Below are positions 46,501-58,553 of a DNA stretch of 64,000 nucleotides, one piece after another. Under the pieces are notes generated by a model, which ran no database searches, was not told the DNA's origin, and worked only from the letters and a program-made list of their open reading frames with translations. The position numbers were made by a program, and so were the translations under genes. Origin of the DNA: Akebia trifoliata (taxonomy: Eukaryota > Streptophyta > Magnoliopsida > Ranunculales > Lardizabalaceae); the NCBI GenBank assembly GCA_017979445.1, contig CM030707.1:19970586-20034585 (forward strand), written 5' to 3'. Positions within the stretch are counted from its first letter, which is position 1; each line of letters begins with the position of its first letter.

Positions 46501-47298
46501 TTTCGATAGTATCTCCTCTTAAAAATGAACATATGATAAAGAAAATGCATGCATAATACACAATCTAACATCCAAATAAAAATGAAGGGTTTTTGGTAAT
46601 ACAATAGTGATGATAAATTACTTTTGATCTTGATAGTAAAGATGAAGGGTATTTTGGTAATTCTTTTTTATTTTTTAAGGTTAAGTTTGGTTGAAAATTT
46701 GATTAAAGATGAAGGGCATTTTAGTAATTCCATTTTATTTTTTAAGGCTAAGTTTAATTGAAAATTTGATTAAAGATGAAGGGTATTTTGATAATTGGTA
46801 AGGATAATGAGTATTTTGGTAATTCCCTTTTATTTTTTAAAGTTAAATTTGGTTAGAATTTTGATTAAAAATGAAGGGTATTTTGATTATTAGTAAAGAT
46901 TAAGGGTATTTTGATAATTCCTTTTTATTTTTACTGTTAAGTTTGATTGAAATTTTGATTAAAGATGAAGGGTATTTTGATAAAAATGAAGGGTATTTTG
47001 GAATATGATTGGTATTTTAGTAATCTCATTTCATTTTTCAAGGTTAAATTTAGTTGAAAATTTAATTAAAGATGAAGGGTATTTTGGTAACTACACTTGA
47101 ATCATTTTACGTTTTTGGCTTCCCGCAAAAGCTATTTGAAGAAACCCCTCTTGAACTACTTTTTTTAGGATCCACTTTTGGACTTCAATTGAAATCCACG
47201 GGACTCAAAAAAACTCAAACGAACATCATTTATCTAACTCTTTTGGCTTAAAAGCAAAAAAAAATTGACTCCTGAAACTCAAAAGAATAAGGTCTAAA
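43549..47298. mobile_element. Foldback C: large palindromic element interrupted by a solo LTR
   Basis: Same structure as foldback B: minisatellite-bearing arms of ATACCCTTCATCTTT units (left) and their complement (right), centre near 46230 (CTTCTAGAAGTTAGTAAAGC). The outer ~150 bp of the left arm is deleted. The LTR lies in the left arm next to the centre, unlike B. Confidence 0.8.
44423..46167 (+). mobile_element. Solo LTR 2 (1745 bp), same family as solo LTR 1
   Basis: It starts TGAAAGCGCCCTCGATCC and ends GGGGTGTCTACA. Perfect 5-bp TSD GTGCT (44418-44422 and 46168-46172). Foldbacks B and D show the uninterrupted CTTATGTGCTTCT. It differs from LTR 1 in the tandem-repeat zone (45050-45400). 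No internal region is present. Confidence 0.88.
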
Positions 47299-48605
47299 CA
47301 TATTTCACCTTTTAAAAAAAAAATCTATTTCAAGGATTCAAACCCGCTAAATTATGTTTGAGGATGAGTCAGATCACTAAAATATTTGAGTAAAGCCCAA
47401 CCCATTTTTGCCCTACCAATGAGGTGTTTTGGACATATTACACCCCAACTTCTAGTTATTTCACCCCTAATGTCTTACATTATTTATCACACCCTAATTA
47501 AATATTTAAATACATCATTCAAACATTACAAAAATTTGATTCAAGTTATACCTCATCATTACAAAGCATTATAACAAATTCAAACAACTTCAACACTTGT
47601 TACAATTAGCATTACCATCATATAAAATTCTAAATCTAACAAATAGATATCTACACACACACACACACACAAAACAGTGGGAGAGAGTTTCTATTAGCAC
47701 TCCAACTTTTACTTATTCTTTGTCTTTGACTTATTTTTTTGGATGAATCTCCAAATTGTGCCCTGAATATGTCAAAATTTTGATTTCAATACACGGATCA
47801 TTTTAATTCTCAATAACAAGATATGGGTTTAAGGGGATTGACAAGCAAACAGGTTTTTGAACCCAAACCCATTCAATTTAAGATATAAGATTGTGTTGAC
47901 GCCTTACGACAGGATCTCAAATCTTTTTAAGCCCTCTACCCTCTTATTTAGAGCCATCTCATCTCACTGTAGTTATAACTCTTATAACTTCAAAATGCAT
48001 TACCAATTCTGCAATCTTTGAGATTGTAATTCTTTATAACTACCAACTTGACGTATTGAAATCTAGAGCATCAATTTATCATTCTCCATCTCCCTGACAT
48101 ATAGCATCAAGCGCTGTCACAAAATTCATGATTTTTTCAAAAAAATTTGGAAAATCTATTTCTCTCAGGTTGACATATAAGCCCCTATTTTAAGAATTTC
48201 CCGATGTCAGTTTGATGAGAACGAAACTTCAATTACCTCTATTTTAAGAATTTCCAAGAATACAATAGTTTACAGCCATCACCATAATACTAGGAATTTG
48301 TCAACCAAGAAGGTTTTTATCCCCAATGATTTAGGCAAATTTACCAAAACATGCATCACATTTCGGCTATTTATTAAAATGGTAAACTATAGTAAATGGT
48401 AATTTTACCGTTTTCGGAATTAATATTTTTTACCAAAACGATAAAAACAGTAAAATGTAATTTTTTTAAACCAAAAATACCCTTTTTTATTTTTTGACTA
48501 AAATTACGAAAAAATCCTCTCCTCTTTCATATTTCTATTTAGTGTTGGGAAGATTAGAAAGAAGAGAAAGTTTTAATTGGATTTTAATTTATTTCTAAGG
48601 TTAAA
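47299..48605. repeat. Duplicated module X' (copy 2)
   Basis: Matches 23334-24659, continuing into the complete Mutator-like MITE at 48334-48801 that module X has only in half. A (CA)n run lies at 47653-47671. No gene seen. Confidence 0.85.
47653..47671. repeat. (CA)n microsatellite
   Basis: Nine to ten CA units; the matching place in X is an A-run. Confidence 0.9.
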
Positions 48606-48801
48606 ATGGTAAATACATATGTAAAACAAACAAAAAAAGTATTTTCGATAAATTTGTTTTTTTTATATTTGACTGTTTTTACCGTTTTGGTAAAAAATAT
48701 TAATTCCAAAAATGGTAAAATTACTGTTTTCAAAATTAATTACTACATTTTACCGTTTTGGTAATTAATTATGAAAACTGTACTGTTTTGATAAATTTCT
48801 C
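48334..48801. mobile_element. Mutator-like MITE, second family, perfect 9-bp TSD
   Basis: Ends GGCAAATTTACCAAAACATG and GTTTTGATAAATTTCTC are imperfect inverted copies. Perfect TSD AATGATTTA at 48325-48333 and 48802-48810. Subterminal arms pair extensively (TTACCGTTTTCGGAATTAAT with ATTAATTCCAAAAATGGTAA). Confidence 0.88.
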
Positions 48802-48810
48802 AATGATTTA

Positions 48811-49284
48811 AGTGTTGGGCTTTTTTTAATTGTCATAATATGCATCATTTCATCGTACTATCTTTGAATCATAGACTTTCGGTATAATTTGCAGCATATA
48901 TATCAAGCAGGACCGAAGCTTTGGAGACTTTAAGATCAATTAGTTGGACAAGGTGCTAATGTATTTGAAGGAGTTGGGTTTGCAACATAATCATACTTAA
49001 CAAACAATTAATTTTGTTGATGTTTTCCTGAGTGACCAACTCTCCATAATACCAATGCTCATTTAAAACAATAGGAATGTGTTGGTCCTCTCCTCCTAAT
49101 ATGTCACCTTCACGACGGGGGACGCAATAGGGTCCAAGTCATCTCAAAATCCAATCCAATCAAGTCGACTCAACTCGAAAACATTTAAAATTATATTTGA
49201 AAGCATAGTAATCAAGTTCGGATTCACTAATTATTCAGTAGGGGTTCAACTCGGTTAATTCGGATAAATTGGGGAAATATTTTG
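48811..49284. other. Unique intergenic sequence
   Basis: No copy elsewhere in the window and no gene recognised. Confidence 0.5.
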
Positions 49285-50086
49285 CAGAAAAATAGATAAA
49301 ATTTCGATGAATATACAAAATGATTTTTTTTTTTTTTTGGGTGGAGGTGGGTTCTTACCAAAACCCATCATCTTTAACCTTCCAAAAAACTCAATCTTAT
49401 TCTAGATTTGAATGTAGAACAACATAAGATTTATGGTGAAGGGTTAAAATGTTGTCATATTTGATGATTAAATTATCAAATGTGGGATCAATCCATAAGT
49501 AAAAGACCAATCAAACTCCAATATATAGAGAGTGGTAACACATGGAGCCAATTATATGCATACACACACACACATTATCAGTTTGTCTAACATAAGGTTT
49601 TGGATTACACACACATAAACAATAATAAATAAAGCTATCATATAGGCATTGATGTCAAAAGGTAGCATACCTTAGAGATTGGAGAAAATAAAATCGAGCT
49701 TCAGATAATTTCTACTAACTTTAGAAATTTAATAAAGAAGGCGAATATGTAACAACATCACCCTGTAGGTAAAGAGGAAAAAATAGAAAGAAAGCATTGG
49801 AGATCACAATTATATGTCATATTTAAACAAAATTCAACAATAATTTAATGCACCAACCATAATTTAATGCACCAACCTGATCAAGACTATGCTAAGGCAC
49901 TGGACTTCTTATGTTCCAATCATATTTGTAGATAGTTTAATGTCCCTTTTTCTTCTCATCACCTTTACAAGGCTATGATAGATCCTCAGAACTATCTTCA
50001 TGACCTCGTTCCACAAAAGTTAATTAAGAGCACAAATAAAATTAATCTCTATCATTTTTAATTCATGAAAAAAAAAAATGAATTAA
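49285..50086. repeat. Duplicated module Y'' (partial): 3' flank of NLR-2
   Basis: Matches the middle of Y and Y' (around 26210-26875 and 35930-36600), with CAAAACCCATCATCTTTAAC and AAAGGTAGCATACCTTAG. It places that sequence downstream of an NLR gene. A unique ~150-bp stretch at 49425-49575 interrupts it. Confidence 0.8.
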
Positions 50087-50589
50087 GGCTGTTTTACCAA
50101 AACATGCACTGAAAATTAAAAAAAAAAAAAACACAAAACAATAGACTATTCATTTTAATTCCAATAATAGTAAATTGCCATTTCCAAAATTAAAACATTT
50201 TAGTAAAAGAGGGGAAAATTTTACTGTTTTAGAAAACAAACTAAAAAAAAAAAAAAAATACTATTTTATAGATTAGGAAAAAAAATTCTCACTTTAACCA
50301 AAATATTTTAATTATGACAAATTGTCAAGATTGTTTTTTGAATTTTTTCCATTAAATCTGGAGGGTGTGGTGTTAGATTTCTAATTTGATAATCCCTGTG
50401 AGCCCAACAACACTTAGTAAGATTTGAAATCTTACTAAGACAGTTATGCTAGTCTAATTCTTAAAGTAAGTTTTGTTCAGTAATAAAATTGATAGCGTAA
50501 GGGAGTTTTGTGATAAAATTGTAATAGACAGGTCTGCCCGGTAAATCTCTCTAAAATGAATGTTCTACTGTTTTGGGAAATTTTTCCCC
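50087..50589. mobile_element. Mutator-like MITE downstream of NLR-2, perfect 9-bp TSD
   Basis: It starts GGCTGTTTTACCAAAACATG and ends CTGTTTTGGGAAATTTTTCC plus CC, an imperfect inverted pair. Perfect TSD ATGAATTAA at 50078-50086 and 50590-50598. Related to the 48334 element (ACCAAAACATGCA shared). The interior is AT-rich and carries no gene. Confidence 0.85.
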
Positions 50590-50745
50590 ATGAATTAAAC
50601 TATTAAAGCATAGAAATTAATATTTATATATAAGCAATGGCACTTGTAAATAAAAAAAGAAAAGTTTTAGATATATTAATAAATAATTAAGGTAATATTA
50701 ATAAATATTGCAAATTCAGAAACTTACCTAACAAATTTTGGATTT

Positions 50746-53589
50746 CTATTGATGTTTTTCTTGAGAATTCAATGCTTCAGGTTTCCGATGTTCATAATAA
50801 GCTGTAACAGTAGGGATGTGTTGGATCATCCAATGGTCCACTCCTTCTCCTTCGCCTTCTACTACTATTTCTCCTTCACGATGATGATGGTGGTGGCGGC
50901 GCAACCTCTTCATGAAGTCTTCCGGCAAGTTTCGTATTAGGAGTTGACGAAGGGATTTGAGATGTTGAAAGCCATGGGGAAGCTTCTTCAACTTTGGGCA
51001 ATCTGTTATAAAAATTTCTTTTAAGGATGGCATCATCCCCTCCTCTATCTCACTCAATTCCTCCAGCTCAGGCAAACTACATATCCATAAGGATTTCAGT
51101 TTTGGAAAACTTAATTGTCGCCCCTCATTGCTGCTGCTGCTGCTAGTGCCACCCCAACCAATCTGCCTTACCCTGTAACTTTCCTGTCTTACAAAAAGTA
51201 TCTCCAAATTGGGAAATTGTGCCAAGGTGCTAAATGGGTCTTCCATTAAATTGCTATTCTTTAAGTCCAATCTCTGTAGACATTTCAGAGAGCGTGTCCA
51301 CTGCGGTAAGTGACCTTCCTTCATAACCCCATATAATTCCAAAATTTTAAGATGGAGATGGAAGGGAGGTGCTGACGACATATTGGTTTCCAAATCAAGG
51401 ATGTCTTCTTCGTCACTAGATGACCATATTGCCAAAGAGCGAAGGTGTTGCATCTTCTCAACGGCATCACAAAGCCTTACGCAATATTCTTCTTTGACTT
51501 CATGGAGCTTTAAAGTCCGGAGCTGGGTTAAGTAACAAAGTTGACTTACTAAGCTTTCATCAAGGACCACCCAGCCTAGTGTCTGCAAGTTACTTGAGTT
51601 GCTTACCCTTCCCCTTCCCAATGTAGACAATCTCACATATCCACCAAAGAGAAGATGCCTTAGTTGTGGATAGATTAGAAAACTGCCCACAAATGTATGA
51701 CGAGCATCTAAAGTTTGCAAGTTCTGTAGCTCATATAATGAATCCGGAAGTTCATTCACCTCTGTTCCCCTCACACTAATTGAATAACGCAAGTGAATCA
51801 AGTGAACCACATTACTTGGCAATTGTTTGATCTTCGTTCTTGATAAATCTAACACCCGCAACCTTTTGATGCTCTTGAATATCGTTTCAAGCACACTCAA
51901 TGGAAAAAACTTGTCAACATCAAATGTTAGAAAGGAGCGGGTTTTTTCACTAAACGTGTTTAATGGAATGCTATCCGGACTATTCTGAATTGCTACTACA
52001 CGACGTTGCCCCCCGACGATTCTGGTACCGCTGCTTTTCTCTGTGAAAATCTCACCAAAATTTTCCTTCTTAATTAGATGAATAGCCATGTCACGCATGA
52101 GGTCGTGCATTCTACAACCTACTAGACCGACCTGGTAAGACTCCTTAATTGCAGCTTGCAACATGTTCCTCTCAAGGAGCTGAACAAGGTACCCATGTGC
52201 AACCTCCTCAAGTGTTTTACGAGGATGATCTTCTATAAAACCTTCGGCCACCCACAAATGGATCAATTTTGAGTTCTCGATTTCATAATGTTCCGGAAAC
52301 ATTCCACAATATAAGAAGCAATCTTTTAGAGAAGGATGTAAATAATTATAGCTTGCTAACAACACTCCACTAATAAGTCTTTTAAGATCTTTATTATCTT
52401 GCAGTTCCCAATTGAGATTTTCAAGTACCTTAATCCATTCTGATATGTTACTGCCTTTTTTTGACATGAGACCACCAATGACAACAACTGCAAGAGGCAA
52501 ACCACCGCACCTTTTAACAATTTCCTCTCCAATTTCTTTCAAGTGGTCCAGACAACCCCTCGAAAGATCGCCACTCTTAAATGCCTTTCTACAAAAAAGA
52601 TTCCAAGCTAACTTATGGGGTAATGGCTCAACTCGGTGAATTTTGAAAATCTCTCCTATAGGAGAAGCTACATCCTGATCCCGGGTCGTGAAGATAATCC
52701 TACCACCATTTTTAGGCGGTAATGCATTTTTAACAACTCCCCAAGCATTAACATCCCAGATATCATCAAGGACAAGGACATACCTCTTCCGTTCCAAATA
52801 ATTGTACATGGTTTCGTACAACTCGTCCGGTGTCATCGTCTCCACGTTGCTAGGAATTGCCTCATTCCTACTTTTATGAAATTGTTGGAAGATTCGTTTC
52901 AGGAAATCTTTTACTTGGAAATCTTGGGACACAGATACCCAAGCTTTACATTCAAATTCTTCTCTGGATATGCTCTTGTAGACTTTCTTGGCGAGTGTCA
53001 TCTTTCTAGAACCACCCATGCCGACAACTGAAACTATTGATCGTCGATGCTCCTCTTCTTATTTTAGCAGCCATGCTCGTAACTTATTCACATCTTGATC
53101 GATCCCGATGATATCATCTTCTTCAAAGAAAGGATTAGACACGCCGTGATCTCCTCTCCATGTTTCTTCATCGTCTGGGCCACTTCCTTCTTGTTGAAGG
53201 ATGCATTGCTTCTTCATCTTATTGATGTGATCAACCTCTTTCTTGATGATTTCTATCTGAGAATGAAATTGATGACGAATTCCCATCTGCTTGAAGAAAG
53301 TATGCACATAATGAATGCAGAAATCGATATTTATACAACCGCTAGCAGGTTCTCCCGACTCGATGAGAGAACTTTCCATCATAGATTGGAATTCCTCGAT
53401 AACATCTTCAATTTTGTAGGCTTCATCTCTTATTAGTTCCAAATAAGATGATATTTCCATAAAACCTCTAGATTCAAATCGAAAAGCAAATTTAAAACGA
53501 AAAATGACATTAAAGACTGAAATTATATAAGAACAAAGTGTATAAATCAACTCAGTCAAGATTCCAGACAAAGAAAAAGTAGAATCCAA
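50746..53589 (-). pseudogene. NLR-2: CC-NB-ARC-LRR gene with premature stop, altered P-loop and replaced 5' end
   Basis: Two open segments lie in the same frame, 53589-53059 and 53058-50746, separated only by a TAA at 53061-53059 where NLR-1 has a Glu codon. Homology to NLR-1 begins at LELIRDEAYKIEDVIEE (~53442). The 49 codons before it are unrelated, replacing the ~62 N-terminal residues of NLR-1. The P-loop reads GMGGSRKMT against GMGGSGKTT in NLR-1. Kinase-2 (VLVLDDIWD), RNBS-B, CGGLPLA, RNBS-D (CFLYCGMFPEHYE) and MHD (RMHDLMRD; Met codon at 52110) are present. About 380 residues of LRRs follow, for example LRVLDLSRTKIKQLP and FPKLKSLWICSLPELEEL. The C-terminus is His-rich (RRHHHHHREGE) and ends at 50746. 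In this CNL class, ATP binding depends on the P-loop, so Gly to Arg and Thr to Met there should be damaging even apart from the stop. I infer a pseudogene. Confidence 0.92.
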
Positions 53590-53656
53590 CTGAAAAGGAT
53601 TCTAAGTGGGTTTAAAAGACTTGAACTTGAGATGTGATAAGTACAAGATCAAAAGT

Positions 53657-55137
53657 AATTCATCATCACTACTTTATTATCAAAACACTCTTCATCTTTA
53701 TGTGGATGTTGGATTGTGTATTATGTAGGTATTTTTTTTTATCATACGTTCATTTTTAAAAGGAGATGCTATCGAAATTTCGATAGCATTATAAAATTTA
53801 TAATTTATTAAATTGAAAATAATTATTTTTATAATTTTTTAATATAAATTTATTATATATATTTAGTGTAATTATATATTTATTAAGGTATTTTACTCAT
53901 ATTTTGTGTATTCTAGGTGCATTATTAACATTAAGGGTATTCTGATCATTTTATTAGAATCCAGCAATAAAAAACTGTCAAACGAACATCAATTTATGAC
54001 TTATGTGCTTCTGTAACAAATAAATTTCTATTAGATGTGGCTTTTCGGGTTCTAGGCTTTTGTTTCTTCTAGAAGTTGGTAAAGCCACATCCAACAGAAG
54101 CTTGTTCGTTACAGAAGCACATAATCCAGAAATTGATGTTCGTTCGATAGCTTTTCATTGTTGAATTCTGATAAAATGACCAGAATACCCTTAATGTTGA
54201 TAATGCATCTAAAATGCACAAAAAATGAGTAAAATACCTTAATAAATATATAATTACACTAAATATATAATATTAAAAAATTATAAAAATATTATTTTTA
54301 ATTTAAATAAATTTATAAATTTTATAATTCTATCGAAATTTCGATAGTATCTCCTCTTAAAAATTAACATATGATAAAGAAAATACCTACATAATACACA
54401 ATCCAACATCCAAATGAAAATGAATGGTGTTTTGGTAATAAAATAGTGATGATGAATTACTTTTCATCTTGATAGTAAAGATGAAGGGTATTTTGATAAT
54501 TCTTTTTTATTTTTTAAGGTTAAGTTTGGATGAAAATTTGATTAAAGATGAAGGGTATTTTAATAATTCCCTTTTATTTTTTAAGGTTAAGTTAAGTTGA
54601 AAATTTGATTAAAGATGAAGGGTATTTTGATAATTGGTAAAGATAATAAGTATTTTGGTAATTCTCTTTTATTTTTTAAAGTTAAATTTGGTTGGAATTT
54701 TGATTAAAAATGAAGGGTATTTTGACAATTAGTAAATATTAAGGGTATTTTGGTAATTCCTTTTTATTTTTTACGGTTAAGTTTGGTTGAAATTTTGATT
54801 AAAGATGAAAGGTATTTTGATAAAAATTAAGGGTATTTTAGAATATGATGGGTCTTTTAGTAATCTCATTTCATTTTTCAATGTTAAATTTAGTTGAAAA
54901 TTTAATTAAAGATGAAGGGTATTTTGATAATTACACTTGAACCATTTTACGTTTTTGACTTCCTGTAAAAGCCATTTGAAGAAACCCCTCTTCAGCTACT
55001 TTTTTTAGGATTCACTTTTGGGCTTCAATTGAAATCCACGGGACTCAAAAAAGTCCAAATGAACATCATTTATTTAACTCTTTTGACTTAAAAGCAAACA
55101 AAATTGGCTCCTGAAGCTCAAAAGAATAAGGTCTAAA
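53657..55137. mobile_element. Foldback D: large palindromic element, left arm truncated
   Basis: Starts within the left arm (TAATTCATCATCACTACTTT) 5' of NLR-2. Its centre is at ~54065 and its full right arm ends GAAGCTCAAAAGAATAAG and GTC. It lacks a solo LTR and so supplies the empty-site sequence for both LTR insertions. Confidence 0.8.
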
Positions 55138-55610
55138 CATATTCCACTTTTTTTTTTTCTAATCTATTTTAAGGATTCAAACCCGCTAAATTATGTTTGG
55201 GGATGAGTCAGATCACTAAAATATTTGAGTAAAGCCCGACCGACCCATTTTTACCCTACCAATGAGGTGTTTTGGACATATTACACTCCAACTTCTAGTT
55301 ATTCCACCCCTAATGTCTTAAATTATTCATCACACCCTAATCAAATATTTAAATACGTCATTCTAACATTACAAAAATTTGATTCAAGTTATTACCTCAT
55401 CATTACAAAGTATTATAACAAATTCAAACAACTTCAACAATTGTTTACAATTAGCATTACCATCATATAAAATTCTAAATCTAACAAATAGATATCTACA
55501 CACGAAAAAAAAAAAAAACAGTGGGAGAGAGTTTCTATTAGCACTCCAACTTTTACTTATTCTTTTGTCTTTGACTTATTTTTTTGGATGAATCTCCAAA
55601 TTGTGCCTTG
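55138..55610. repeat. Duplicated module X'' (partial)
   Basis: Matches the first ~470 bp of X and X', then ends within or just after GCCTTGAATATGTCAAAATT (~55622). It contains a GGGAGAGAGTTTCTATTAGC motif. Confidence 0.8.
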
Positions 55611-55622
55611 AATATGTCAAAA

Positions 55623-56300
55623 TTTTGCGTTCAATACACGGATCATTTTAATTCTCAAAACATGCACGCAATACAATGTTCACTTTTTAAGAGTCTACGA
55701 ACTTGTAAGTTCATCACTTTTAATATCTATGACTTCGTAAGTTCGTCATTTTTAAATTTACGAGTTCCTAGATGCGTACCGTGTACATGTTTTTGTAAAT
55801 AAAATGAATAGTATATCAAAATTGTAACTAGAACAAAGTTGTGCACATTTTCGTAAATATCTCTATTTTTATTGGGATGTAATAAGTAAAATTGGGGTGC
55901 TAATAAAAACTTTCTAAACTAAGGGATAAGTACTTAATGTGCCTTATGGGAGGGACTTCTTTCTAAATCCCCCTTTCTTTTGGGCGACATCTAGAGGAAT
56001 TTTAACTTTCTTTTTTTTACTTGTTAATTAAAAATAGGAATTTGAAATTGACATCATAGAAATTTTAAAGGGGGATAGATTAACGAGAAAATTTCTAGTC
56101 TCAAACTATGAGCACTTGAGAGTACTCCTAAGAAATATGCATTAATCCTATGAAGTTTATATTTTTCTCTACTCTATTAAGTATTATGTAACTAAAAAAA
56201 TAGTATCACACATGTGGCATTAACAACACATAACTTGATGATTGATTATAAGATAAATTTGACTTGCAAAGCTTCGAAGTGATAATTGATGCATATAGCA
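55623..56300. other. Unassigned intergenic sequence
   Basis: No gene or paired repeat ends recognised; single-copy within the window. Confidence 0.4.
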
Positions 56301-56317
56301 AAATTAATTTAACAAAT

Positions 56318-56640
56318 TTTTTTTTTTTTTTTTATCAGCAAACATTTTATCGATGAAAGCTTACTCGCTTGAGATGACCAACCAAGCGCAAAACAGATAC
56401 AAGTGCTTAATTATGGGAAATACAGCATATCACTTCCCATCTAAACACAAAGTCCTCAAACCTTAAACCTGTAAATTCATCATAGAACTTCCACAACAAA
56501 AGCGGCCCTAAAATTGAAAGCTTAAGAGACTGACAATCTAAAGTTTTTTTCATTGAATATGCGTCTATTACACTCCAACCAAAGGCCTCAACAAATTTCC
56601 ACCACAATATGCATCTATTACGCTTCAACCAAAGGCCTCA
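56318..56640 (-). mobile_element. Probable antisense retroposon 3' tail
   Basis: A run of ~17 T followed by ATCAGCAAACATTTTATCG reads on the minus strand as a 3' UTR with an A-tail. It lies downstream, in the antisense direction, of the LINE relic at 57370-58245 and may be its end, with the copia LTR in between. A ~50-bp direct repeat (ATGCGTCTATTACACTCCAA / ATGCATCTATTACGCTTCAA) is inside. Confidence 0.45.
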
Positions 56641-56692
56641 ACAAATTGAAATGTGTGCAAAACTCCATAGGATTCTTTTGGGAGTGGAGTAA

Positions 56693-57195
56693 TTGTTGAA
56701 TTTTTTTGTAAAAAAATAAAGAATTAAAAATAAATTAAAAAATCAAAGGTTTTTTATTGGATGAGAGTAACTTAATAGGTTAAATTACCAATCTTGAGAT
56801 AATTCCTTAAAAATTATAATTTCTTTTAACTCTAACCAACGTCTTCTTTTGTATGTACTTTTCAAACCAAGTTTAGTTTTGCATATTCCAATTTTTAACC
56901 CCTCTTATGTAACAATGGGAACTCATCATTATTTATTTATTGGAATTAATTCAAGAAGATCAAAGAACTTCACTTCTGATTTATTCTCAAGTAAACATTG
57001 TGAGATTCTTGAGTCTAAAAACATTCAATCGATTATGCTTTAATTGTTCTCATTATTTATTATTTTTGAGATATATTAAAAGAAAGTATCAAATATTTTC
57101 GGATTCGTCATAAACAGAGATTGGAATGCTATCCTCTCTGTTATAGATTATTGTATCTTGTGAGACAGACATCTACGAACTGTTGGCATCAGAGC
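56693..57195 (+). mobile_element. Possible copia-type LTR remnant plus primer-binding site
   Basis: GTTGGCATCAGAGC at 57182-57195 resembles the initiator-Met tRNA primer-binding site that follows a 5' LTR (TGGTATCAGAGC). The preceding sequence, from a TGTTGAATTTTTTTG-like start, has CTCTGTTATAGATTATTGTA before the site, as in copia LTRs. No gag/pol follows; LINE debris starts soon after. Confidence 0.5.
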
Positions 57196-57369
57196 AGGGG
57201 CGAAATCTGTCTTAAGGACATTGCATTTAACATGAAGCCTTGATCTTAATTTGTTTATACAAATCGATAAGTTCTTTTAATTTTTTTTTTTTTCTCTTTT
57301 CTAACATGTAATTTGGATTCAACTTAACTTCTCATTTAATTTTGTACTTGATTTATTTTCTTAATAAAA

Positions 57370-58245
57370 TTGATTTATATCAAACAATAAGTACTCCCCA
57401 CATTTAACCACAACTCGAACAACATCTTCACCGACCTTGGGAAGCATTTGGATATGTCAAATAGATTGAAGAAATGGTTCGACACCTCAGTTGCCACTCA
57501 ACAATGCATAAGCATATGATCCACTGATTTTGCATCTCGAAGGCACATAGGACAACAACTAGTTCCACATAAGCCTCTATGCATGAGGGAATCCATAGTC
57601 TATATTTTGTTATGAACTGTCGTCCATCTAAAAAATGTGACCCTTGATGGTACTCTCGGCCCTCATACCACTACCTCCAAGAAATGCAAATGACCAATGC
57701 TGACAAGAAACGAATAGAAAGACCTCATCGAGAATTTTTCATCTTTGGATTTCAACTAGACTCAAACATCATCACAGTGGTCATGTTGAAAAGGGTAGGA
57801 GTTAGTAGCATGAACTAGGTTACCAACTGCCTCCAACTCCCAATCATTAAAATCCCTCTGAAAATCAAAATCGCAATTCCAAAACCCATCCGACCACAGC
57901 CTAAAGCTCGAGATTGGAAGAACTTTTTTTGTGGACATTGAGTACAGGACAAGAAATTTCTACGTAAATCATGACCACACCAAGGATCCTCCCAGGATCT
58001 AACTCTTATCTCATCTTCCCACCTTAAAACGAGTTTTCACTCTTAACATGGGAAGGATCTTCAAGATCCCTTTCCAAATACCACACCCACATGATTCCCT
58101 ATTTGTCCCATTCTCCCACCCAAGGGGTTTCGACCCAAACTTTGAGGCTATCACATGTCTCCATAAGCTATCATCGCCATCACCGAAGTGCCATAACCAT
58201 TTACCAAGTAAAGTTGAAATAACTGGCCCAAACCTTCCAAGACAT
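57370..58245 (-). pseudogene. L1-type LINE reverse-transcriptase C-terminal relic
   Basis: Minus strand, with several stops and frameshifts: LLGKWLWHFGDGDDSLWRHV and IASKFGSKPLGWENG near 58210-58110; then FQRDFNDWELEAVGNL (~57850-57810). Next comes PSRVTFFRWTTVHNKI and TMDSLMHRGLCG (~57650-57560), then CPMCLRDAKSVDHMLMHC (~57550-57497), the zf-RVT zinc-binding pattern C-x2-C...H-x4-C. FNLFDISKCFPRSVK follows. The order is as in plant L1 LINE ORF2 after the RT domain. A stop directly follows the last Cys; non-functional. Confidence 0.85.
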
Positions 58246-58249
58246 TGAT

Positions 58250-58514
58250 TTTTCGATTTGAATTAGATAATATCTAAATAATAAAATCAACGGTGGATCC
58301 CATTGTTACTACAGTATGGGGGTATAAACATCTTGTTGGAGTGGGGGTACATATTAACCAATTTATTGCTTTTCCTCGTTTACCCCCTTCAACTTTATTG
58401 TCTTTCCACACACACACACTTTTCAATAAATATTTCTCTAATTTTACTTTCTCTAAGTTTATCATCTTTCCTCTTCTACCCCTTTAAGTTCTAAAATTTA
58501 TAATAGTATCCCTT

Positions 58515-58553
<39 letters not shown>

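Noticed and set aside
53442..53589. N-terminal 49 residues of NLR-2 as a new integrated domain
   Set aside because: They have no match to NLR N-termini, no motif, and lie at a rearrangement edge next to a truncated foldback; chance open frame is more likely.
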